This document shows positions 6,004 to 12,400 of a stretch of 12,400 nt of DNA, in pieces. Source of the stretch: Candidatus Omnitrophota bacterium. Lineage in GTDB: Bacteria; Omnitrophota; Gorgyraeia; B26-G9. The stretch spans positions 1-12,400 of the forward strand of contig QNCH01000025.1 of NCBI GenBank assembly GCA_003645745.1. The letters are read 5' to 3'. The notes under the pieces were generated by a model. The model had not been told where the DNA came from, did no database searches, and saw nothing but the letters and a program-made list of their open reading frames with translations. A program made the position numbers and the translations under genes. Position 1 is the first letter of the stretch. Each line of letters opens with the position of its first letter.

Positions 6004-6573
6004 ATGAAATTAGTTGTTGGTTTGGGAAATCCTGGGTTAAAATATCAGAATACTAAACATAATTTAGGTTTTCGTGTCATAGATGCTTTTGCTTGTGCGT
6101 ATAAGCAAACTATCCGTCAGGTTAAGTTTAATGCTGCCTGGGCATGTATACAGATTAAAGGGGAAAAAGTTTTTTTGCTTAAGCCTCTTACATATATGAA
6201 TTTAAGCGGTAATGCGGTAAGTGATTTTGTTAATTATTTCAAAATAGAAAAACAAAACATTTTAATAATTTTTGATGATGTTGCTTTGCCTTTGGGGGTA
6301 ATTAGGTTAAAATATTCAGGCAGCGCTGGAGGGCATAAAGGGTTGCATTCTGTGCTCACAAGTTTAGCGGCTAAAGATATTGCCAGGTTGCGTATTGGCA
6401 TAGATACAGGTGTGACGTTTGACGATTTATCAGCTTATGTTTTAAGCGGTTTTAGCCGAAAAGATGAAATTATTGTTAAAAATTCAATACGAATAGCTGA
6501 GGACGCTGTATCTTGTTGGATAGAGCAGGGCATAATTGCGGTAATGAACAGGTTTAATTATACTCAAACGTAA
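6004..6573 (+). CDS. pth: Peptidyl-tRNA hydrolase
   Basis: Cleaves the ester bond of peptidyl-tRNAs released from stalled ribosomes, recycling the tRNA. The start MKLVVGLGNPGLKYQNTKHNLGF holds Asn9 and the catalytic His19. TYMNLSG holds Asn66, and IIFDDVALPLG holds Asp91, which partners the His. In GGHKGLHS the position usually occupied by Asn (E. coli Asn114) is Lys112. RLRIGI follows. At 189 aa it has normal length. Only a weak AGG precedes the ATG at 12 nt; the start is chosen by family alignment. The last four codons (Y-T-Q-T) and the TAA stop are the first 15 bases of repeat copy 2, so insertion reshaped the C-terminus. Confidence 0.94.
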   Translation: MKLVVGLGNPGLKYQNTKHNLGFRVIDAFACAYKQTIRQVKFNAAWACIQIKGEKVFLLKPLTYMNLSGNAVSDFVNYFKIEKQNILIIFDDVALPLGVIRLKYSGSAGGHKGLHSVLTSLAAKDIARLRIGIDTGVTFDDLSAYVLSGFSRKDEIIVKNSIRIAEDAVSCWIEQGIIAVMNRFNYTQT

Positions 6574-6740
6574 TAGGTTTGCAATTTTATGACGTTCCCC
6601 TGCACTGCATCTTGAAACGTTCTTCATTCGCCAAACCTCAACGCAGCGAGCTGCGCCTGCGGTTTGGCTTAGATCGGAACGTTCCAATCTAGGGCACAGG
6701 GAAACGCCTAAATTTTACAAACCTATTACGTTTGAGTATA
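6559..6740 (-). repeat. Palindromic MITE-like element, copy 2 (full, 182 bp, inverted)
   Basis: The copy starts TATACTCAAACGTAATAGG and ends CCTATTACGTTTGAGTATA. The interior matches copy 1 only after reverse-complementing, so it lies in the opposite orientation. The centre is CGCAGC-GA-GCTGCG, flanked by a perfect 8-bp pair (GCCAAACC/GGTTTGGC). It overlaps the last 15 bases of pth and ends 35 bp before the rpsF start, filling almost the whole gap. Its arms differ from copy 1 at two positions in each arm, and both changes keep the pairing. Confidence 0.9.
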
Positions 6741-6742
6741 GA
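6714..6742 (+). promoter_or_regulatory. Possible outward promoter at tip of copy 2, ahead of rpsF
   Basis: TTTACA (6714-6719), a 17-bp spacer and TATAGA (6737-6742) match sigma70 at five and four of six positions. A start near 6749 would leave a leader of about 26 nt that still contains the rpsF ribosome binding site AAAGGAGG (6756-6763). This is the best placed of the tip promoters. Only the sequence supports it. Confidence 0.4.
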
Positions 6743-6775
6743 AATTATTTTGAATAAAGGAGGAACGTTATTATA

Positions 6776-7057
6776 ATGGATAGTTATGAGGGAGTTTTTA
6801 TTTTAAAGCCAACATTGGATAAACAAGCTCAGGATGATTTAATTGAGCAATTACGTGGGTTAATTAAGAAAAATGAAGGAGACATTCAAAATGTAACTGA
6901 TTGGGGTAAACGGAAACTTGCTTATTTGATCGATAAAAAAACAGAAGGGATCTATTATTTGTTTGATTTTACATTGCTTCCGGAAAAAATGAAAATTGTA
7001 GAAAATGTTTTAAAACTTAATGAGGCGATTTTAAGGATATTGATTGTGAAAAAATAA
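6776..7057 (+). CDS. rpsF: Ribosomal protein S6
   Basis: Small-subunit protein that pairs with S18 on the platform of the 30S subunit. The 93-aa sequence shows the S6 signature: YEGVFILKP at the start, then NVTDWGKRKLAYLIDKKTEGIYYLFDF and LNEAILRILIVKK at the end. AAAGGAGG is 12 nt before ATG 6776, a little long but with no better start codon. It heads the classic rpsF-ssb-rpsR group, with 17 bp to ssb. The repeat copy immediately upstream probably contains or borders its promoter. Confidence 0.96.
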   Translation: MDSYEGVFILKPTLDKQAQDDLIEQLRGLIKKNEGDIQNVTDWGKRKLAYLIDKKTEGIYYLFDFTLLPEKMKIVENVLKLNEAILRILIVKK

Positions 7058-7074
7058 TTTTTAAAGGAGTAAAA

Positions 7075-7527
7075 ATGGCAAGTTTAAATAAGGTTTTGTT
7101 AATAGGTAATTTAACCAGAGATCCTGAAATGCGTTATACTCCTAATGGTACTGCGGTAACTACGTTTAGTATTGCTATTAGCAGAGTTTTTAACACAAAT
7201 ACAGGGGAAAAAAAAGAAGATGTTTCTTATGTGCGTGTAGTTTGCTGGGCAAAGTTAGCTCAGACTTGTAGTGAATATCTTTTTAAAGGCCGCTCGGTAT
7301 TTGTTGAAGGCAGGCTGCAGAGTAGGTCATGGCAGGCTCAGGATGGCACAAAACGCAGTAGTATGGAAGTGGTCGCCCAAAGTGTGCAGTTTTTAGGTAA
7401 GGGCAGGCCGACTGAGGCTGTTTCGCCGCAAGTACAAAATGATAATTCAGCGCAGGAATCTTTTCCTGGTATAGATATGGATGATTTATCAGTAGCTCAA
7501 GGCCATACTGAAAATCCGCCGTTTTAA
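7075..7527 (+). CDS. ssb: Single-stranded DNA-binding protein
   Basis: Coats single-stranded DNA in replication and repair and recruits partners through its C-terminal tip. The OB-fold (about 1-108) begins MASLNKVLLIGNLTRDPEMR and contains TTFSIAISR, DVSYVRVVCWAKLA, GRSVFVEGRLQSRSW and VVAQSVQFLG. A polar linker of about 35 residues follows, then the tip ENPPF, a variant of the usual DDIPF. At 150 aa the length is typical. AAAGGAG lies 5 nt before the ATG. It sits between rpsF and rpsR with short spacers (17 and 30 bp), so all three are probably one transcript. Confidence 0.96.
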   Translation: MASLNKVLLIGNLTRDPEMRYTPNGTAVTTFSIAISRVFNTNTGEKKEDVSYVRVVCWAKLAQTCSEYLFKGRSVFVEGRLQSRSWQAQDGTKRSSMEVVAQSVQFLGKGRPTEAVSPQVQNDNSAQESFPGIDMDDLSVAQGHTENPPF

Positions 7528-7557
7528 ATATGTGTACTTATAAAGGAGTAAAGAAAA

Positions 7558-7824
7558 ATGGTATTTAATAAAAAAATTAGCAAAATAAAAAAAGACAGCC
7601 GTAAGAAGAATGTATTTATCAAAAAGAGGGTTTGCGCTTTTTGTGTAGAAAAATCAGCTAAAATTGATTATAAAGATGTTGACAGGCTGTCCAAGTTTAT
7701 CACAGAGCGCGGTAAGATTGTGCCGTCGAGAATTAGCGGTACTTGCGCGAAGCATCAGCGGAAATTAGCAACAGCAATAAAAAGAGCGCGTTATATTGCT
7801 CTTTTGCCATATGTCGCGGAATAA
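7558..7824 (+). CDS. rpsR: Ribosomal protein S18, zinc-binding type
   Basis: Partner of S6 in the 30S subunit. The 88-aa sequence contains IDYKDVDRLSKFITERGKI and PSRISGTCAKHQRKL, then AIKRARYIALLPY, all typical of S18. C26-x2-C29 and C63-x2-H66 form a likely zinc site, so this is the C+ form rather than the cysteine-free one. The N-terminus is strongly basic. AAAGGAG is 9 nt before ATG 7558. It ends the rpsF-ssb-rpsR group. rplI, often next in this cluster, follows only after a 365-bp gap that holds repeat copy 3. Confidence 0.96.
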   Translation: MVFNKKISKIKKDSRKKNVFIKKRVCAFCVEKSAKIDYKDVDRLSKFITERGKIVPSRISGTCAKHQRKLATAIKRARYIALLPYVAE

Positions 7825-7860
7825 AATAAGGTGATTTTGTGTTTAGGGACTGTGAATGAA

Positions 7861-8041
7861 TATACTCAAACGCAATAGGTTTGCAATTTCAGAACGTCCC
7901 CCTGCACTGCATCTTGAAACGTTCTTTATTCGCAAATCCTCAACGCAGCAAGCTGCGCCTGCGGTTTGACTCAATCAGAACGTTCCAATCTAGGGCACAG
8001 GAAAACGCTTGAATTTTGCAAACCTATTACGTTTGAGTATA
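7861..8041 (-). repeat. Palindromic MITE-like element, copy 3 (full, 181 bp, inverted)
   Basis: It starts TATACTCAAACGCAATAGG and ends CCTATTACGTTTGAGTATA, in the same orientation as copy 2. The outer arms have one mismatched position (C in the left arm, A opposite). The centre is CGCAGC-AA-GCTGCG. It is the main content of the 7825-8189 gap between rpsR and rplI. The 36 bp before it show nothing recognisable. Confidence 0.9.
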
Positions 8042-8043
8042 TC
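8015..8043 (+). promoter_or_regulatory. Possible outward promoter at tip of copy 3
   Basis: TTTGCA (8015-8020), a 17-bp spacer and TATATC (8038-8043) repeat the spacing seen at copies 1 and 2 but match consensus less well. It would lead into rplI with a leader of about 140 nt containing a small hairpin and repeat module B. Confidence 0.25.
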
Positions 8044-8066
8044 TGATCTGAGCAAACGATTTCAGC

Positions 8067-8086
8067 GGCGTATTTTAAGGTACGCC
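8067..8086. other. Small hairpin in the rplI leader region
   Basis: GGCGTA (8067-8072) and TACGCC (8081-8086) form a perfect 6-bp stem around TTTTAAGG. No T-run follows, so it is not a standard terminator. It might be leader structure if rplI is transcribed from the tip of copy 3. Confidence 0.3.
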
Positions 8087-8113
8087 TGAGAAAATTGTGA
8101 TTGAAGCTCAGCT

Positions 8114-8158
8114 AAAGATGGACTGAATAAGAGATTCTAAAAACATAAATTGAGTATA
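8114..8158. repeat. Second intergenic repeat module, copy B
   Basis: AAAGATGGACTGAA... GAGATTCTAAAAACA resembles 1149-1186 and ends in GAGTATA after a shorter spacer. It lies 72 bp beyond the end of copy 3 and 31 bp before rplI, mirroring the position of module A before ispE. Confidence 0.5.
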
Positions 8159-8189
8159 TAAAAGAGAAGAAAGTAGAGGCGTTTTAGGA

Positions 8190-8630
8190 ATGAAAGTAAT
8201 TTTAAAAGAAAGTATTCGAAATGTTGGAGAGATTGGAGATACTGTGGAGCTTGCAGCAGGATATGCAAGAAACTATTTAATCCCTCAAGGTAAAGCATTA
8301 CAGGCGAATAAACAGAATTTAAAAATTTTTGAGCAATATAAAAAATCGTTACAGAAAAAAGCGGAACAGATTAAGCGGAAAGCAGAAGACATCGCAAAAA
8401 AAATTAGCAAGGTTTCATGCACGGTTGTTATGCAGGCAAATGAAGAACAATTATATGGCACAGTAACAAGTGCTGATATTGCTGCTGCTTTAGAGCAAGA
8501 AGGAATAAGTATTGATAAAAAAGATATAGTTATCGAAGAATTAATTAAGACTCTGGGAGTTTATCACATTCCAATAAAATTGCATCCTGAAGTAAAAGCG
8601 CAGGTTAAAGTATGGGTGGTCAAAAAATAA
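8190..8630 (+). CDS. rplI: Ribosomal protein L9
   Basis: Large-subunit protein that projects from the L1 side and helps maintain frame. The 146-aa sequence begins MKVILKESIRNVGEIGDTVE and holds the hallmark GYARNYLIPQGKA (24-36). A long charged connecting helix (about 42-76) follows, then the C-terminal domain with EEQLYGTVTSADIAAAL and KTLGVYHIPIKLHPEV. GAGG lies 10 nt before ATG 8190; an AGGA closer to the start is too near to serve. The last 19 bp overlap dnaB, implying coupling. The 365-bp gap upstream suggests its own promoter. Confidence 0.96.
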   Translation: MKVILKESIRNVGEIGDTVELAAGYARNYLIPQGKALQANKQNLKIFEQYKKSLQKKAEQIKRKAEDIAKKISKVSCTVVMQANEEQLYGTVTSADIAAALEQEGISIDKKDIVIEELIKTLGVYHIPIKLHPEVKAQVKVWVVKK

Positions 8631-10006
8631 ATTTTAAAAATAAGAAATATTCTAAATCTTTAGATACGGTTTTAATTGATCGTATCCCTCCACAAAATAT
8701 TGAAGCGGAAATGGCTGTTTTAGGCGCAATGCTGCTTGAAGATGACGCTATTTCTAATGTGGTTGACATTTTAGCGGAGGGATCATTCTATAAAGACAAA
8801 CACCGTAAAATTTTTAGTTGTATTTTAAAATTATATGTTGAAAACAGTCCTGTTGATCTGGTTACTTTAACAGAGCAGTTAACTAAGGAAAATAATCTAG
8901 AACAGATCGGCGGGCCTGCTTACCTTACAGAGTTAATTGGTGTTGTTCCAACAGCAGCTAATGTTATCCATTATGCTAAAATTGTTCAGGAAAAATCACT
9001 TCTGCGTAATTTAATTACTACATCTACTAATATTATTAGTGAAGGTTATGAGCCTGATCAGGAAGTTGATTTGCTTCTGGATAAGGCAGAGACATTAATT
9101 TTTGAAATATCTAATGCTAAAATGAAAGGCGGATTTGTTCCGATAAAGCAGTTAGTTAAAAGCAGCATTGAAAATATTGAGAAAGTTTATCAGCAAAAGT
9201 CTCAGATTACAGGTGTAGCCACGGGATACGCTGATTTAGATTATATGACTGCTGGGTTTCAAAATTCTGATTTAATTATTTTAGCGGGCAGGCCTTCTAT
9301 GGGAAAAAGCGCGCTTATGTGCGGTTTTGCCGAACATTCTGGATTACAGTCAAAGATTCCTACTGCTATTTTTAGCTTAGAAATGTCTAAAGAATCTTTA
9401 ACACAACGAATGCTTTGTTCATATGCCAGAGTAAATATGCAGGGAGTAAGAACTGGGTTTCTTTCACAAACGCATTGGAAGAACTTAGTAAATGCCGCAG
9501 CAGAGATATCACAAGCTTCAATTTTTATTGATGATACTCCGGGAATTAATGTTTTGGAACTCAGGGCAAAAGCCCGCAGGCTTAAAAGCCAGTATGATAT
9601 TGGCTTGATTATTTTAGATTACTTACAGTTAATGTCAGCTGTATCTCCCACGCAGAGTAGGCAACAGGAAATATCTGATATATCCAGAGCTTTAAAAGCA
9701 TTGGCGCGTGAGCTTAATGTTCCTCTTATTGCCGTAAGCCAGCTTTCTCGTGCTGCTGAGCAGAGAGAAGGCAACCGTCCCCGTCTTTCTGACTTAAGGG
9801 ATTCAGGTGCGATTGAACAGGATGCTGACCTGGTGATGCTGCTTTTTCGGGAAGAATATTATAATCCCAGTGAAGATAATAAAGGCCTGGCTGATTTAAT
9901 TATCGCAAAACAACGTAATGGCCCTGTTGGCACTAAAAAAATGATATTTTTAAAAGAGTTCAGTAGGTTTGAAGATCTTTCAGGAGAAAAGAATAGTGAA
10001 TTATGA
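8612..10006 (+). CDS. dnaB: Replicative DNA helicase DnaB
   Basis: Hexameric helicase that unwinds DNA ahead of the fork. The N-terminal domain starts at RIPPQNIEAEMAVLGAML (24-41). The RecA-like ATPase has Walker A GRPSMGKS (226-233), FSLEMSKE, Walker B LIILDYLQL with Asp336, then VSQLSRAAEQRE and RLSDLRDSGAIEQDADLVM. At 464 aa the length is normal, with no intein. ATG 8612 lies inside the end of rplI with no good ribosome binding site of its own. The next in-frame ATG is after the conserved N-terminal motif, so coupling to rplI termination is likely. The stop overlaps the bamA start (ATGA). Confidence 0.96.
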   Translation: MGGQKINFKNKKYSKSLDTVLIDRIPPQNIEAEMAVLGAMLLEDDAISNVVDILAEGSFYKDKHRKIFSCILKLYVENSPVDLVTLTEQLTKENNLEQIGGPAYLTELIGVVPTAANVIHYAKIVQEKSLLRNLITTSTNIISEGYEPDQEVDLLLDKAETLIFEISNAKMKGGFVPIKQLVKSSIENIEKVYQQKSQITGVATGYADLDYMTAGFQNSDLIILAGRPSMGKSALMCGFAEHSGLQSKIPTAIFSLEMSKESLTQRMLCSYARVNMQGVRTGFLSQTHWKNLVNAAAEISQASIFIDDTPGINVLELRAKARRLKSQYDIGLIILDYLQLMSAVSPTQSRQQEISDISRALKALARELNVPLIAVSQLSRAAEQREGNRPRLSDLRDSGAIEQDADLVMLLFREEYYNPSEDNKGLADLIIAKQRNGPVGTKKMIFLKEFSRFEDLSGEKNSEL

Positions 10007-12276
10007 AAAAATATATATTCTATACAATAATATTGCTATTTGTTTTTATAAATAGTGTGTTTTCCCAACAAAATAAACGCGTAATTAAAGAAATTATTGT
10101 TGAAAATAATAAAATTGTTAGTGAACAGTTAATTGTTTCTAATGTTAAAAGTAGCGTAGGGCTGGACTATTCATCTGTAGTTTTAAGCGATGACATTAAA
10201 AGGCTTTATGCTTTAGGCCTATTTAATGATGTTAAAGCTGATGTTGAGGATATAGAAGAAGGGAGTGTAAGGGTAATTTTTACTATTACAGAAAAACCTG
10301 TTTTGGAAAAAATGATTTTTAAAGGAAATAGAAAAATCAAAACTAAAAAATTACTTTCTAAAATTGGAGTAAAAACTAAAGAAATTTTTAATCAATTTAA
10401 ATTAAAAGAAGGTATAGAAGAGTTAAAAAAGTTTTATTATGAAAAAGGTTATGCTCTGGCAGTTATAGATTATGAAATAAAAGAAAAGGATAGTAAAGTT
10501 GAGGTAATAATTGATATTAATGAAAACAAAAGAATAAGAATTCGAAAAATTATTTTTAATGGGAATAATACTTATTCAGATAAACAGCTTTTAAAATTAA
10601 TTAAAACGAGAAAAAAAACATTATTTGTTTCTGGTTTTTATAAAGAAGAAGTGTGCGCAGATGATAAAGAAAGATTAATCGCGTTTTACCAAACACAAGG
10701 GTTTGCTGATGTCGCGGTTAAGACAATTGTTGATTATGATCAGGAAAGAACAAAAATGTTTGTTAGTTTTGAAATACAGGAAGGCAAACAATATTATACA
10801 GGACAGGTGCTGATTAATGGTAATACTATAGTTGATGACGCTGAATTAGAAAGTAATTTTGAGATGAAGAAAGCTGCGATATACCGTAGAGAGCAAATGC
10901 AGCGTGATTTAACTGAAATTCAAAATTACTATTTTGACCGTGGTTATATGGCTTCTTCAGTTAAGGCTGATACTATACTTAATGCACAAACAGGTTATAT
11001 AGATGTAACTTATGATGTGGTTGAGGGAACTGTTGCTTACGTAAATAAAGTTAATATAACAGGGAATATCCGTACTAAAGATGTAGTTATCCGCAGAGAG
11101 ATGCGTTTATGCCCGGGAGATAGGTATAATGGTGAAAAAATGCGCAGGAGTAGTCAGCGGCTTTATAATTTAGGATATTTTGAGGAAGTTGCTTTTAATA
11201 CTCCTGAGAAACCAACTATTCTTCCAGATAAATATGACCTTGATGTGTTTGTCAATGAAAGTAAAACAGGCGAATTTAGTTTTGGCGCTGGTTATAGTTC
11301 AATTGATAAGTTTATTGGTTTTGTTGATCTGACCCAAAGGAATTTTGATCTGTTTAACTTTCCGACATTTACTGGCGGCGGGCAAAAATTGCGTATGCAT
11401 ATGGAATTTGGCGCGGATAAAAAAGATTATGAGCTAGGTTTTATAGAACCATGGTGTTTAGGGTATCCTTTAAGTGTGGGGGGTAATATTTATAACAGGA
11501 CAAAAGATTGGGATGAATATGATGAACGCAGGATTGGCGGGAATGTCTTTGTCGGTAAAGAAGTTGGTGAATATTGGCAAAGCAAGTTAACCTATAAATA
11601 TGAAGGAGTGCGTATTTCAGAACTCAGTGATCAGGCAAGTAGTGATATCAGGCTTGAGGAAGGTAAAAATTATATTAGTAGTTTAACTAATGAAATCATT
11701 TATGATACACGTAATAATATTTATAATGCAACAACCGGTGTTTATGATTTGTTATCCTGTGAGGTTGGAGGCGGTATTTTAGGTGGAGATAAGGATTTTG
11801 TTAAATATTATACTAAAAATAGTAAATATTTTCCAGTAACAAAGAAATCAGTTTTTGAGATAAAATTTAGAGGAGGTTTTGTAGATTCTTATGCTGATAC
11901 TGAATATATCCCTATTTATGAAAAATTTTATGTTGGCGGAGCAAATACTATTCGCGGATATAAGGAAAGGGAAGTTGGCCCCAGGGGCGAAAATGGAGAC
12001 TATGTTGGCGGTAGAATGATGTTTGTTTTTAATGCCGAGTATATATATATAATTATCAAAAATTTAAAATGGGCTTTTTTTTATGATATTGGCAATGTGT
12101 GGCAAAAACCGTCTGATTTTAATTGGGACTCGTTAAAATTAAAAGCCAGCATTGGTTCAGGAGTAAGAGTTAAGACTCCGTTAGGCCCAATTAGGTTGGA
12201 TTATGGGTACGCGTTAAATCCTAAAAAAGGTGATTCCCGTGGCCGTTTTCATTTTAGCATGAGCCATGAATTTTGA
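10003..12276 (+). CDS. bamA: Outer-membrane protein assembly factor BamA
   Basis: Inserts beta-barrel proteins into the outer membrane. A signal peptide (about 1-21, KKYIFYTIILLFVFINSVFS) is followed by five POTRA domains, at about 25-98, 100-177, 178-263, 264-344 and 345-421. Repeated blocks such as IFKGNRKI, IFNGNNTY, LINGNTIV and ITGNIRTK mark their starts. The barrel runs from about 424 to 757. It contains the conserved L6 motif as I650-R651-G652-Y653 within GGANTIRGY, and TPLGPIRLDYGYAL. It ends in Phe (FSMSHEF), the usual barrel terminus. At 757 aa it is typical. The start overlaps the dnaB stop by four bases, an odd pairing of functions that implies co-transcription with rplI-dnaB. It shows the cell is diderm. 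Confidence 0.95.
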   Translation: MKKYIFYTIILLFVFINSVFSQQNKRVIKEIIVENNKIVSEQLIVSNVKSSVGLDYSSVVLSDDIKRLYALGLFNDVKADVEDIEEGSVRVIFTITEKPVLEKMIFKGNRKIKTKKLLSKIGVKTKEIFNQFKLKEGIEELKKFYYEKGYALAVIDYEIKEKDSKVEVIIDINENKRIRIRKIIFNGNNTYSDKQLLKLIKTRKKTLFVSGFYKEEVCADDKERLIAFYQTQGFADVAVKTIVDYDQERTKMFVSFEIQEGKQYYTGQVLINGNTIVDDAELESNFEMKKAAIYRREQMQRDLTEIQNYYFDRGYMASSVKADTILNAQTGYIDVTYDVVEGTVAYVNKVNITGNIRTKDVVIRREMRLCPGDRYNGEKMRRSSQRLYNLGYFEEVAFNTPEKPTILPDKYDLDVFVNESKTGEFSFGAGYSSIDKFIGFVDLTQRNFDLFNFPTFTGGGQKLRMHMEFGADKKDYELGFIEPWCLGYPLSVGGNIYNRTKDWDEYDERRIGGNVFVGKEVGEYWQSKLTYKYEGVRISELSDQASSDIRLEEGKNYISSLTNEIIYDTRNNIYNATTGVYDLLSCEVGGGILGGDKDFVKYYTKNSKYFPVTKKSVFEIKFRGGFVDSYADTEYIPIYEKFYVGGANTIRGYKEREVGPRGENGDYVGGRMMFVFNAEYIYIIIKNLKWAFFYDIGNVWQKPSDFNWDSLKLKASIGSGVRVKTPLGPIRLDYGYALNPKKGDSRGRFHFSMSHEF

Positions 12277-12298
12277 AATAAAAACTGTAGTCTCTCCA

Positions 12299-12326
12299 TT
12301 GACAAATTTTTGTAGTGTGGTAAAAT
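12299..12326 (+). promoter_or_regulatory. Strong sigma70-type promoter downstream of bamA
   Basis: TTGACA (12299-12304), a 16-bp spacer and TAAAAT (12321-12326) give six of six and five of six matches. It would start transcription near 12333, a few bases before the next repeat copy, and drive genes beyond the window. There is no gene between it and the bamA stop at 12276. Confidence 0.65.
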
Positions 12327-12336
12327 ATCGTCTGGT

Positions 12337-12400
12337 TATACTCAAACGCAATTGGTTTGTAAAATTTAGGCGTTTCCCTGTGCTGTAGATTGAAACGTTC
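12337..12400 (+). repeat. Palindromic MITE-like element, copy 4 (cut by window end)
   Basis: TATACTCAAACGCAATTGG followed by TTTGTAAAATTTAGGCG matches the left 64 bp of copy 1 closely and in the same orientation. The right part lies outside the window. Its first base is 10 bp after the -10 box of the promoter at 12299-12326, so it would form the start of that transcript. Confidence 0.85.

Noticed and set aside
6484..6687. Minus-strand open frame of 67 codons spanning the pth end and copy 2
   Set aside because: It mixes antisense pth with element sequence, has no ribosome binding site evidence, and corresponding frames are not kept in the other copies.
960..8041. CRISPR or tandem array
   Set aside because: Repeat copies are 182 bp, dispersed between genes in both orientations, and lack regular spacers.

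Overview
The window is a dense, almost entirely plus-strand run of housekeeping genes from an AT-rich bacterium. BamA with a signal peptide and a C-terminal phenylalanine means the cell has an outer membrane. The gene order is a hybrid. One block, ispE-spoVG-(tRNA-Gln)-glmU-prs-rplY(ctc)-pth, matches the order in Bacillus subtilis once purR and yabJ are removed. It is followed by rpsF-ssb-rpsR-rplI-dnaB and then bamA. A Gram-negative envelope, a SpoVG protein with a zinc-ribbon insert and low GC would fit an uncultured candidate phylum such as Omnitrophota. That assignment is inference and no marker here proves it.

Layout: 1-900 is the 3' part of a transketolase C-terminal subunit. 901-1227 is non-coding and full of repeats. 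1228-2695 holds ispE, spoVG and tRNA-Gln(UUG). 2696-2927 is non-coding with short repeats. 2928-5139 holds glmU and prs, one base apart. 5140-5332 is non-coding with a truncated repeat. 5333-6573 holds rplY and pth. 6574-6775 is almost wholly one repeat copy. 6776-7824 holds rpsF, ssb and rpsR. 7825-8189 is non-coding with another repeat copy. 8190-12276 holds rplI, dnaB and bamA, which overlap at both junctions. 12277-12400 holds a strong sigma70-type promoter and the start of another repeat copy.

The genes cover isoprenoid precursor synthesis (ispE), cell-wall precursor synthesis (glmU), PRPP supply (prs), ribosomal proteins and peptidyl-tRNA rescue (rplY, pth, rpsF, rpsR, rplI), DNA replication (ssb, dnaB) and outer-membrane assembly (bamA).

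The most unusual content is between the genes. A 181-182 bp imperfect palindrome with near-perfect 24-26 bp ends (TATACTCAAACG...CGTTTGAGTATA) occurs as three full copies, one copy cut by the window end, one truncated copy and one collapsed remnant. It occupies five of the six larger gaps. Its two arms covary between copies, its tips resemble outward-pointing promoters, its pairing is asymmetric between strands (G-U on one strand, A-C on the other), and one copy supplies the stop codon of pth. It looks like a non-autonomous MITE-like element with TA at both boundaries, and it may have been co-opted as a regulatory or RNA element. Other points of note are the zinc-ribbon insertion in SpoVG and substitutions at usually conserved positions in Prs, GlmU and Pth.
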